In this document: one piece after another, positions 1 through 6,475 of the stretch | Numbering within the stretch: the first letter of the stretch is position 1 | How the letters are laid out: every line of letters starts with the position of its first letter | From: Bacteroidota bacterium | Lineage (GTDB): Bacteria; Bacteroidota; UBA10030; UBA6906 | DNA length: 9,307 nucleotides | Assembly (NCBI GenBank): GCA_016844425.1 | Contig: JAERML010000086.1 | Coordinates: forward strand, 1-9,307 | Direction of reading: 5' to 3' | Notes under the pieces: generated by a model | Databases searched by the model: none | Told to the model about the DNA's origin: nothing | The model's input: the letters and a program-made list of their open reading frames with translations, nothing else | Position numbers and translations under genes: made by a program

Positions 1-11
1 CCCCTTGTTCG

Positions 12-353
12 CTACTTGGCGGCCTTCTGATCCCCGTCGCTTTCTTTAACAATTGTCGTTACGGCGGACCGCTCAAATTTCATTTTCACGTTCTCCGACA
101 CCTGTATCAAGAGTGTCTTCTCATCAATTCCTGCAACAGTTCCATGCAAACCTCCGGAAGTGATGACTTTGTCACCCTTCTTCACTGATTCCAATAATTT
201 TTCACGTTCCTTCTGCCGCTTCTGTTGCGGTCTCAGAATGAGAAAGTAAAAGATGCCGATGATCAACGCGAACATGATGATTGTACTCATCAGCCCGCCG
301 TCACCGGATCCGCCCTGCGGTGGAGCCATGGCAATAACGAATGAATGAATCAA
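12..353 (-). CDS. yajC: Preprotein translocase subunit YajC (SecDF-associated)
   Basis: This is a small inner-membrane protein that associates with SecDF and the SecYEG translocon. With the start at TTG 353 it has 113 residues: a short N-terminal part, MIHSFVIAMAPPQGGSGDGG, one membrane span (about 23-40), the diagnostic RPQQKRQKE (41-49) and the conserved cytoplasmic GDKVITSGGLHGTV (60-73), ending in a lysine-rich tail. The TTG is preferred over the ATG at 329 because an AGGAGG lies 5 bases upstream of the TTG but about 29 bases upstream of that ATG, and no codon nearer to it fits. The gene follows tgt after 29 bases, a common pairing; secD often comes next and would lie just beyond the left edge. 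A further upstream in-frame ATG at 437 lies inside tgt and is not credible. Confidence 0.93.
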   Translation of the reverse strand: MIHSFVIAMAPPQGGSGDGGLMSTIIMFALIIGIFYFLILRPQQKRQKEREKLLESVKKGDKVITSGGLHGTVAGIDEKTLLIQVSENVKMKFERSAVTTIVKESDGDQKAAK

Positions 354-358
354 ATGGT

Positions 359-364
359 CCTCCT
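359..364 (-). promoter_or_regulatory. Strong Shine-Dalgarno (AGGAGG) of yajC
   Basis: On the minus strand the tgt-yajC gap contains AGGAGG, then ACCAT, then TTG (351-353) in the yajC frame. It is the clearest ribosome-binding site in the window. It selects the TTG start and means yajC need not rely on re-initiation from tgt. Confidence 0.85.
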
Positions 365-382
365 GAAAGTAATGCGTGATAG

Positions 383-1555
383 TTACTGTTGTTCTTTTAT
401 TTCTACCGAAAGCATTTCGAGCTGCACTGCTTTCCATCCTGCATAGTTGTCGTTCAGGATCGCCTCGCGTGCCGAACGCATCAACCAGAGATAGAAATAG
501 AGATTGTGGATGGAAGCAAGTTGAAGCGCCATGATCTCACGCGCTTTAAAAAGGTGACGGATGTAGGCACGCGTGAACTTTCTGCATCCATAGCATTCAC
601 AGGTCGAATCAATCGGTGAAAAGTCATTGAAAAACCCTGCGTTCTTAATATTGACCTTGCCGTTGCGCGTGAAAAAGACTGCGTTCCTTCCATTCCGCGT
701 CGGCAGGACGCAATCAAACATATCAATCCCACGCTCAATTGACTCGAGAAGATTCTCCGGTGTGCCGACCCCCATAAGATACCGGGGTTTCTCGACCGGG
801 AGGATTCCCGTGCACAACTCCGTCATGGCGTACATCATCTCCGCCGGCTCACCGACAGAAAGTCCACCAATGGCGTACCCTTCGAACCCCATTTCGACCA
901 ATGCTGTCGCCGATTCCTCACGTATCGCAGGAAACGTACCACCTTGAACGATTGGAAAGAGAGCTTGACGCTTGCCATAATGGGGTAAGGTCTGTTCCAT
1001 CCTGGCCCTGCACCGTTGCGCCCACCGTAGAGTAAGACGACTCGAAGCCAGGGCATACTCTTCGTCGCATGGAAACGGCGTGCACTCATCAAGTACCATC
1101 ATGATGTCGGAGCCGAGCGACCGCTGGATGTCCACCACACGTTCCGGGGTGAATCGATGCAAAGAGCCATCAATGTGGGATTTGAACTCGACACCATCAT
1201 CTGAAATGCCCCGGAGGTCGGAGAGACTGAAGACCTGATAACCACCGCTATCGGTCAAGATTGGCAAGTCCCAGTTCATGAAGCGATGCAACCCCCCTGC
1301 CTTCTCGATTAAATCGACCCCCGGACGCAGGTAAAGGTGATATGTGTTTCCGAGAATGACTTTCGCCCCGATTTCCTCAAGCTCCCTCGGCTCAACCGCC
1401 TTGACCGCCCCCTGCGTTCCGACGGGCATAAAGATCGGCGTCGGGATATCCCCTCGATCTGTTGTCAGGAGACCAGCACGGGCTTTCCCATTCGTATGTA
1501 TGAGCGAAAAGTTCAACGTACAAAGGTACCCATTTCGACCTGGAAAATCAACCAT
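383..1555 (-). CDS. tgt: tRNA-guanine transglycosylase
   Basis: This cytoplasmic enzyme exchanges guanine 34 for preQ1 in the anticodon of tRNAs for Asp, Asn, His and Tyr, an early committed step of queuosine synthesis. From the ATG at 1555 the protein has 390 residues. The catalytic Asp102 is in ILTDSGGYQVFSL, substrate-pocket motifs include PIVQGG (201-206) and YAIGGLSVGE (227-236), and the nucleophile Asp281 is in MFDCVLPTRNGRN. The zinc site is Cys319, Cys321, Cys324 (CECYGC) and His350 (SIHNLYFY). These positions are close to those of the Zymomonas mobilis enzyme (102, 280, 318/320/323/349). The start is not settled: a TTG at 1516 would begin NFSLIHTNGKARAG and align exactly with the E. 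coli N-terminus. Neither site has a good Shine-Dalgarno. An in-frame extension upstream to 1693 overlaps the VanZ gene and looks spurious. It ends 29 bases before yajC. Confidence 0.97.
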   Translation of the reverse strand: MVDFPGRNGYLCTLNFSLIHTNGKARAGLLTTDRGDIPTPIFMPVGTQGAVKAVEPRELEEIGAKVILGNTYHLYLRPGVDLIEKAGGLHRFMNWDLPILTDSGGYQVFSLSDLRGISDDGVEFKSHIDGSLHRFTPERVVDIQRSLGSDIMMVLDECTPFPCDEEYALASSRLTLRWAQRCRARMEQTLPHYGKRQALFPIVQGGTFPAIREESATALVEMGFEGYAIGGLSVGEPAEMMYAMTELCTGILPVEKPRYLMGVGTPENLLESIERGIDMFDCVLPTRNGRNAVFFTRNGKVNIKNAGFFNDFSPIDSTCECYGCRKFTRAYIRHLFKAREIMALQLASIHNLYFYLWLMRSAREAILNDNYAGWKAVQLEMLSVEIKEQQ

Positions 1556-1577
1556 GGAACCAGGGACGATGAACCGC

Positions 1578-1976
1578 TCATTCCATAGATGAACTACGTA
1601 CTCTCGTCTTAAGCCAGATGACCGCAACATAGAGGGAGGCACCCAAAGCATCAGCGAGGAGATCCCGCACGCTTGGGCTCCGGATGGGAACAAATATCTG
1701 ATGTGCTTCGTCTATCATCCCATAGACAACCGTCAGGAGCACACTTGCCAGCAGATGGTGGCGAGCGAAGATCGGAAACCTTGTCTGGTGTTTCACTGCC
1801 CGGTGGGTGAAGGCACAGAAGACAAAAAAGATGAAAAAATGGACAATCTTGTCTGCCATTGGCACGTTGATTTCAGGAAAGTCGTCTCCTGGAATCGAAG
1901 AACTGATAAAAATCAAAAGAGCCCAGAGAATCACCGGCAACTGGTAACGAACGAACGGGCTCTTAAGAATAGTCAT
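1578..1976 (-). CDS. VanZ-family small membrane protein
   Basis: This is a 132-residue protein with four predicted membrane spans (about 13-28, 43-60, 74-88 and 107-122). It carries the VanZ-like layout: FISSSIP after the first helix (23-29), DKIVHF (42-47) at the start of the second, and DEAHQIFVPIRSPSVRD (89-105) with Glu90, Gln93, Arg99 and Asp105, then a DALG segment before the last span. VanZ itself gives low-level teicoplanin resistance in Tn1546, but most chromosomal relatives have no known function, so a resistance role should not be assumed. The ATG overlaps the nnr stop by 4 bases, and the stop lies 22 bases before the ATG I chose for tgt. The basic end KTRVRSSSME probably lies in the cytoplasm. 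I am sure of the family and not of the function. Confidence 0.85.
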   Translation of the reverse strand: MTILKSPFVRYQLPVILWALLIFISSSIPGDDFPEINVPMADKIVHFFIFFVFCAFTHRAVKHQTRFPIFARHHLLASVLLTVVYGMIDEAHQIFVPIRSPSVRDLLADALGASLYVAVIWLKTRVRSSSME

Positions 1977-2986
1977 GCACCTTCCAATCGGGAGAGAGCG
2001 CCAGAGAGTGCGTCCGCAATATCCATCGCCATCACGCTTCGCTGGCCGAGCCGCTCCGATGCCATATCACCCGCCAGTCCGTGAACAAACACTCCACTGT
2101 ACGCGGCATCCTCGGGAGTCATCCCCTGCCCGATGAACGCAGCTATGACACCTGCAAGGACATCGCCTGCTCCCGCGGTGGCCATTCCCGGGTTACCGGT
2201 CGAGTTCAGGTATGTGCTGCCGGAGGGGGTTGCAGTCACTGTCGGGGATCCCTTGAGTACCACGATACTTTTGAGCTGCCGTGCGCTCGAACGCCCGATT
2301 TGTACGCGAAGGGTCTCAATCTCTTTTGTAGGTTTTCCGATGAGGCGGCTCAACTCCCCGACATGCGGAGTAAGGACGGCCGGAATTCTTCTTCGCCTTA
2401 AGAGCGCGGGTTGCTCCGCGATCGCCGTAAGTCCATCCGCATCTAGTACTATGGGCTTGTGGATTGTGCTCACTATATCACGGATGAGCTGGCCGGTTTC
2501 TTTATTAAGCGACAGTCCCGGACCGATCACTACCACGTCTGCCCATTCAACCCGTTCATTGATGACTTTGAGAGCAGCGGCCGCTACTGTCCCTTCGCCC
2601 GTTTCCTCTAATGGAGTCATCATCACTTCAGTAGCTTTCCGAACCAACGCTCCGTGGATGGATTGCGGCACGCCGAGAACGACAGCACCGGCACCTGATC
2701 GCATCGCACCTTGCGCACACATGATAGGAGCCCCGGTAAGGCCGCGTGAACCTGCCAGAATGAATATCTTACCAACCGAATGTTTGTGCGCAGTGAGCGA
2801 TCGCTTCGGAAGAACACTCTTCACGTCATCCGCAAGGATGTGGACCACCGGGCTGACGATTGATGCAAAAGCCCTTCGGGGAATACCGATATCGACAGGC
2901 ACAAGATCACCTGTGTGATCCCGGCAGGCTCCAACGTACTGCCCAACCTTTCCCGAACCCATGGTCACGGTCAGGTTTGCACACAA
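1973..2986 (-). CDS. nnr: ADP/ATP-dependent (S)-NAD(P)H-hydrate dehydratase domain (YjeF C-terminal half of Nnr)
   Basis: This is the ribokinase-like half of Nnr, which dehydrates (S)-NAD(P)HX back to NAD(P)H using ADP or ATP. Within the frame running from the TTG at 2986, HKHSVGKIFILAGSRGLTGA is at 67-86, GPGL at 155-158, VLDADGL at 180-186, LTPHVGE at 205-211 and VVLKG at 242-246. The nucleotide site NPGMATAGAGDVLAGV is at 265-280 with the probable catalytic base Asp275; many relatives have GG(T/S)GD here, so AGAGD is a mild variation. The first residues, ANLTVTMGSGKVGQ, match the normal continuation of the epimerase domain (usually ADLTVTFG...), so this is the downstream half of one ancestral gene. 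The TTG may not be a genuine start, although GAAGG lies 3 bases before it. The TGA overlaps the ATG of the VanZ-like gene in an ATGA (1973-1976). Confidence 0.9.
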   Translation of the reverse strand: MCANLTVTMGSGKVGQYVGACRDHTGDLVPVDIGIPRRAFASIVSPVVHILADDVKSVLPKRSLTAHKHSVGKIFILAGSRGLTGAPIMCAQGAMRSGAGAVVLGVPQSIHGALVRKATEVMMTPLEETGEGTVAAAALKVINERVEWADVVVIGPGLSLNKETGQLIRDIVSTIHKPIVLDADGLTAIAEQPALLRRRRIPAVLTPHVGELSRLIGKPTKEIETLRVQIGRSSARQLKSIVVLKGSPTVTATPSGSTYLNSTGNPGMATAGAGDVLAGVIAAFIGQGMTPEDAAYSGVFVHGLAGDMASERLGQRSVMAMDIADALSGALSRLEGA

Positions 2987-2990
2987 ATAC
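2971..2990 (-). other. Frameshift junction inside nnr
   Basis: The upstream frame reads GGT ATT TGT GTG CAA ACC TGA and stops, while the downstream frame reads TTG TGT GCA AAC CTG ACC and continues the same domain family, overlapping by 16 bases. Moving from the first to the second frame requires a -1 shift (one base missing, or equivalently a multiple-of-three-minus-one change). The region from 3525 to 1973 is 1553 bases, about 517 codons, the usual size of a complete Nnr. No standard X-XXY-YYZ slippery heptamer is in phase here and I see no obvious downstream structure, so programmed slippage has no direct support. Confidence 0.85.
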
Positions 2991-3525
2991 CTTCGACAGC
3001 GCCCGTCGTGGCGTTAGCACCTGACGGAATATCTATTGCGACGGTGTACTTCCCTTTTGCATTGATCCAGCGGATCGCCCGTTCCTGCATGCCGCGCACA
3101 CTCCCGGAGAAGCCCGTCCCGAAGATCGCATCAACGACAATATCCGGCGTCGGGAGTCGAGTCAACGAAGCAGAGATTTCCTGCATCGCCAGATCAGGTT
3201 GTCGGTCCTTGAGCAACTTCAACAGCACCTGCAGGTTGGTCTTCGCGTCTCCCTTCACTTCAGACTTCCTACAGAGGAGAGCAACATAAACTCGGGCCCC
3301 GAGATTCAGCAGGTGCCGTGCGACTACAAACCCGTCACCACCATTGTTTCCTTTGCCGCAAAATACAACCACCTGTCGACCTTCCACACTTCCGTACCGG
3401 CGCGTCAATTCCTCCACGCAAGCACGTCCTGCGTTCTCCATCAGGAGGAGTCCGGGAATTGCATACTTTGTGATCGCAATGCGATCGCATTGTTGCATCT
3501 GGTCCGCAGTAACAAGCACCTGCAT
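2971..3525 (-). CDS. nnr: NAD(P)H-hydrate epimerase domain (YjeF N-terminal half of Nnr), cut off by a frameshift
   Basis: This is the epimerase half of the bifunctional Nnr enzyme, which interconverts the R and S forms of NAD(P)HX (hydrated, inactive NADH/NADPH) so that the dehydratase half can restore the coenzyme. Starting at the ATG at 3525 (MQVLVTADQMQQCD), it has LLLMENAGR (26-34), the GKGNNGGDG loop (57-65), VDAIFGTG with the catalytic Asp132 (131-138) and AIDIPSG (163-169). I chose this ATG, 7 bases after the nuoN stop, because LVTADQMQQCD is the normal beginning of the family and an AGG lies 6 bases upstream; a longer in-frame extension would run into nuoN. After TTGAVEG the frame ends at TGA (2971-2973), 184 codons in, just where the linker to the kinase-like half should continue. 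The rest is found in the next frame. Confidence 0.9.
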   Translation of the reverse strand: MQVLVTADQMQQCDRIAITKYAIPGLLLMENAGRACVEELTRRYGSVEGRQVVVFCGKGNNGGDGFVVARHLLNLGARVYVALLCRKSEVKGDAKTNLQVLLKLLKDRQPDLAMQEISASLTRLPTPDIVVDAIFGTGFSGSVRGMQERAIRWINAKGKYTVAIDIPSGANATTGAVEGICVQT

Positions 3526-3532
3526 AAGGGAC

Positions 3533-4957
3533 CTAGAAGAAGTGTGTCGTGAGGTTGATGATGATTGCAGGGAAGATGCCAAACATCACCAGGCCGGCTG
3601 CGCAGAGAACCAAGGCTGTGACGCCCAGTGCCGACACTTCAGCGTTCATCATGGAAGCCTGTTCCTTGAAGTACATCAGAACCACAAGGCGAAGATAGTA
3701 GTAGGCGGAAACAACACTCATCAACACACCGACGATGGCAAGCCAAGTATATCCTGCCTCCACAGCTCCGGCAAAAACGTAATACTTGCCGAAGAAGCCT
3801 GCAAACGGGGGTATCCCAGAGAGCGAGAACATGAAAAGCGCCATCAGGGCAGCTAGTGTTGGTCGATGGGCAGACAGTCCCGCGTAATCATCGAATGTAA
3901 GGTTCTGCCCCTCCTTTGATTCGAGAATGGAAAGAACACCGAAAGCGCCCAGATTCATGAACGTATACGCCACGAGATAGAAGAGGACCCCATTGCTTCC
4001 CAGTTCGTTCGCAGCAACAATACCGGAAAGAATATAGCCGGCATGCGCAATGCTGGAGTAGGCTAGCATTCTCTTCAGGTTCGATTGGGAGATGGCGATG
4101 ACATTTCCTATGACCATCGAAATAGCCGCGATGACGGCAATGACGTCACGAATGGAAGCCGTGGCATTCACTAACGCGGGGGCAAAGATCAGAAGGAATG
4201 CAGAGAATGCAGCAGCCTTTCCGCCGGTGGACATGAACCCGCTCACTGTGGTGGGTGAGCCTTCGTACACATCCGGCACCCACATATGAAATGGCACCGC
4301 TGCCACCTTGAATACCAGCCCGACCAGGAGCAAACCCAACCCGATCACGAACGTGACCCCGCCGGGATGTATGGTCGCGTACTGAACGATCTGTGCAATA
4401 TTGGTCGTCCCTGCTGCTCCGTACAGAAGCGCGATTCCGTACAGAAGAAACCCGGTAGCGAAAGCGCCAAGCAAAAAGTACTTGAGCGCAGCCTCGTTGC
4501 TCGCGACCCGCTTTCGTGCAAATCCGGCAAGGATGTAGAATGAAATCGACATCACTTCAAGACCAAGGAAGAACACCACAAGGTCGGCGGCGGCGGCCAT
4601 CAAGATCATTCCCGTCACCGCGAAGAGGATCAGCGAATAGTACTCCCCGTGCTCGATATTCTCTTTCTTGATGTATGAGTTCGACAGCATGATACTCAGA
4701 ATCCCCGCGGCGGAGAACACGATCGCAAAGAAATTTGCGTAGCCACCAGTGGTGACCATGCCGAAGTAGGCCGTCCCCGTGCTTTCGACCCCCTGTAGCG
4801 CGACGCCAGCAGACAGGGCGAGACCAATGATGGAGACCCAGCAGTTCAGCGTCTCAGTTCTATCGTGAAGAGATTCGATGACGAGAACGATCAACGCCGC
4901 CAGCGAGACGATCGTAAGCGGCGCAGTTGTGAGAATGTCATTCAGTGAAATGGTCAT
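3533..4957 (-). CDS. nuoN: NADH-quinone oxidoreductase subunit N
   Basis: This is the third antiporter-like proton-pumping subunit of complex I, at 474 residues close to the family's usual 470-490. Channel residues expected from the E. coli protein are visible: Glu134 in FLGLEVMSISFYIL, Lys217 in LVFKVAAVPFHMWVPDVYEG, Lys247 in STGGKAAAF, and Lys391 in GFFGKYYVF. Further landmarks are NEAALKYFLLGAFATG (154-169), SNLKRMLAYSSIAHAGYIL (292-310) and LSGIPPFAGFFGK (379-391). The ATG lies 15 bases after the antiporter gene's TAG; I see only a poor Shine-Dalgarno sequence there. The gene is the last nuo subunit in the window, and its TAG is followed after 7 bases by nnr. In typical nuo operons nuoN directly follows nuoM; here one gene intervenes. 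Confidence 0.98.
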   Translation of the reverse strand: MTISLNDILTTAPLTIVSLAALIVLVIESLHDRTETLNCWVSIIGLALSAGVALQGVESTGTAYFGMVTTGGYANFFAIVFSAAGILSIMLSNSYIKKENIEHGEYYSLILFAVTGMILMAAAADLVVFFLGLEVMSISFYILAGFARKRVASNEAALKYFLLGAFATGFLLYGIALLYGAAGTTNIAQIVQYATIHPGGVTFVIGLGLLLVGLVFKVAAVPFHMWVPDVYEGSPTTVSGFMSTGGKAAAFSAFLLIFAPALVNATASIRDVIAVIAAISMVIGNVIAISQSNLKRMLAYSSIAHAGYILSGIVAANELGSNGVLFYLVAYTFMNLGAFGVLSILESKEGQNLTFDDYAGLSAHRPTLAALMALFMFSLSGIPPFAGFFGKYYVFAGAVEAGYTWLAIVGVLMSVVSAYYYLRLVVLMYFKEQASMMNAEVSALGVTALVLCAAGLVMFGIFPAIIINLTTHFF

Positions 4958-4972
4958 GGAAACATCTGTACG

Positions 4973-6475
4973 CTATTGTCCGGCAAAGTAAAAGAACCAG
5001 ATGATGACAAAAACCGGCAAGAGAACCGGGACCGTATACTTGAACACATATCCAAAGAAACTCGGACACTCCACCCCGCTCTGCTCAGCGATCGCTTTTA
5101 CCATGAAGTTCGGGCCATTCCCAATGTACGTGCAGGCCCCAAAGAAGACAGCCGCGATCGAGATTGCCTGGATGTAAATATTGTGATTACCAATCAAGTA
5201 CGACACACTGATGTCGTCCAAGGGCACATTCCCCGTCATCACCAGATCACCGTGGTATTGCATCAGTGTCAAGAATGTATTCTTGATTTCTATTGCATGT
5301 GGACCCGTAACCTGCGCAAAATCAGCTCCGTGGGTTTGCACGAGGTGCTGGACCTGTTGAACGATCTCCTCATTCACGAACAATCCGATTGCCGTGCTCA
5401 GGAATGTCAGGTACGTTGGGGCGTTATCCAGGAATGCGGACAGAATACCGGTAGCCCAATAAAATTGCTCTGCCCGAGCAATTCCCGTTTGTGCTGCGTT
5501 CTGTTCGAGCCACTGCAGGGCCGGGATCATCGTGGCAAAGATACCAATGAACAGAATGGCAACTTCCTTGATCGGCAGGAAGTTGAACTCATTCTTCTTG
5601 TGGATCTCAGGTTTTGTCGTATAGTATGATCCGATCGCCGCCAACAGCATCAACAACTCACGAAGGAAGATGGGACTCGTTATGAACACCGCAACGAGAA
5701 TCATGACGAGGAAGAAAACGTTCTGGACTCCGATGGCTTCCCCCTCTTCTTCCGCTCCTTCCACACCATGCCGCACTGCTGCAGAGAGTTTGTTGAAGTG
5801 CAAGAGATCAACGACATAAAAAATCCCGAGGACCGCGATCATGCCAATTGCCCATTTGTACCAGAGATGCTCAGCTACCCAGAAGAACGGAATTCCTTTC
5901 AGATAACCGAGGAACAGCGGTGGATCACCAATGGGCGTCAGCGCTCCCCCCATGTTGCTCACGATGAAGATAAAGAAGACAATGTGGTACGGCTTGATCC
6001 GGTATCGGTTCACCCGAATGTAAGGACGGATCAATATCATCGATGCGCCGGTTGTGCCAACAATATTGGAAATCACCGCGCCAATGGCCAGGAGGAAAAC
6101 ATTCGCCAGCGGTTTTGATTTTCCCTTAATCTTGATATGAATCCCGCCGGCAACCACAAACAGGGAACCGATCAACATGATGAAGCTGATGTACTCAAAT
6201 CCCGTATGCAACAGGCGCTCCACGTTCCCCAGACCGAAAATGTAGTAGGAAATGGTCACGAGGCCCAACGCAATCGACACATAAGGATAGTTGTGTTCCC
6301 ACCAGTGCCGGTTTATGAATGGGGCGATCGCGATGGAGAGAAGGAGCAGGACAAACGGGATGATCATCCAGGGGTTCACCGGTGCACCGATACTTCCATC
6401 CCCGGCAAATGAAGCCTGGCTGACCAATGCAATCGCAAGACTAAGAAGCGCTAACCGTCGGATCAGGAGCATCAT
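4973..6475 (-). CDS. Na+/H+ antiporter-like membrane protein (NhaD / CitMHS_2-like, ion transporter superfamily)
   Basis: This 500-residue polytopic membrane protein is inserted between nuoM and nuoN. The N-terminus looks like a signal peptide or first span (MMLLIRR, a hydrophobic run, then SFA/GDG near residue 24). About ten further hydrophobic segments follow, near 35-54, 64-82, 93-112, 123-149, 163-190, 207-225, 252-284, 303-320, 338-367 and 436-460, with a final span at 478-498. Motifs shared with ion-transporter-superfamily members such as NhaD are NIVGTTGAS (137-145), SNMGGALTPIGDPP (173-186), LDNAPT (349-354) and GACTYIGNGPNFM (446-458); the two related GT/GD and DNAP/GNGPN regions resemble the paired re-entrant hairpins of this fold. 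A charged loop (231-248, acidic EEEGE) and a hydrophilic stretch (368-420) separate helices. Likely activity is Na+/H+ exchange, but the substrate (cation or organic anion) is inferred from homology. It overlaps nuoM by 4 bases and ends 15 bases before nuoN, so it belongs to the same transcript. Confidence 0.85.
   Translation of the reverse strand: MMLLIRRLALLSLAIALVSQASFAGDGSIGAPVNPWMIIPFVLLLLSIAIAPFINRHWWEHNYPYVSIALGLVTISYYIFGLGNVERLLHTGFEYISFIMLIGSLFVVAGGIHIKIKGKSKPLANVFLLAIGAVISNIVGTTGASMILIRPYIRVNRYRIKPYHIVFFIFIVSNMGGALTPIGDPPLFLGYLKGIPFFWVAEHLWYKWAIGMIAVLGIFYVVDLLHFNKLSAAVRHGVEGAEEEGEAIGVQNVFFLVMILVAVFITSPIFLRELLMLLAAIGSYYTTKPEIHKKNEFNFLPIKEVAILFIGIFATMIPALQWLEQNAAQTGIARAEQFYWATGILSAFLDNAPTYLTFLSTAIGLFVNEEIVQQVQHLVQTHGADFAQVTGPHAIEIKNTFLTLMQYHGDLVMTGNVPLDDISVSYLIGNHNIYIQAISIAAVFFGACTYIGNGPNFMVKAIAEQSGVECPSFFGYVFKYTVPVLLPVFVIIWFFYFAGQ

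Noticed and set aside
1..11. Start of a downstream gene (secD) at the left edge
   Set aside because: Only 11 bases lie beyond the yajC stop, too few to identify anything.
1578..1976. Teicoplanin resistance gene vanZ
   Set aside because: Only family-level similarity is seen; no van regulatory or ligase genes are present, and most chromosomal VanZ-like proteins are not resistance factors.
2133..2918. A 261-codon open frame on the plus strand opposite nnr
   Set aside because: It lies wholly antisense to the dehydratase domain, whose motifs are unmistakable; its composition (rich in S, T, P, R and A) is what an opposite-strand shadow gives, and it has no recognisable domain.
2971..2990. Programmed ribosomal frameshifting in nnr
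   Set aside because: No in-phase slippery heptamer and no clear downstream stem-loop or stimulating Shine-Dalgarno at the right distance; an indel is the simpler explanation.
4976..5629. A 217-codon open frame on the plus strand opposite the antiporter gene
   Set aside because: It is antisense to a well-supported membrane protein gene and its product is charged and low in hydrophobic pattern with no motif I recognise.
4973..6475. The inserted gene as an additional complex I antiporter subunit (duplicate NuoL/M/N)
   Set aside because: It lacks the family signatures of these subunits (GKSAQ / FKVAAVPFHMW / LKK.LAYSS blocks) and instead carries TPIGDPP, LDNAPT and GNGPN motifs of the ion transporter superfamily.
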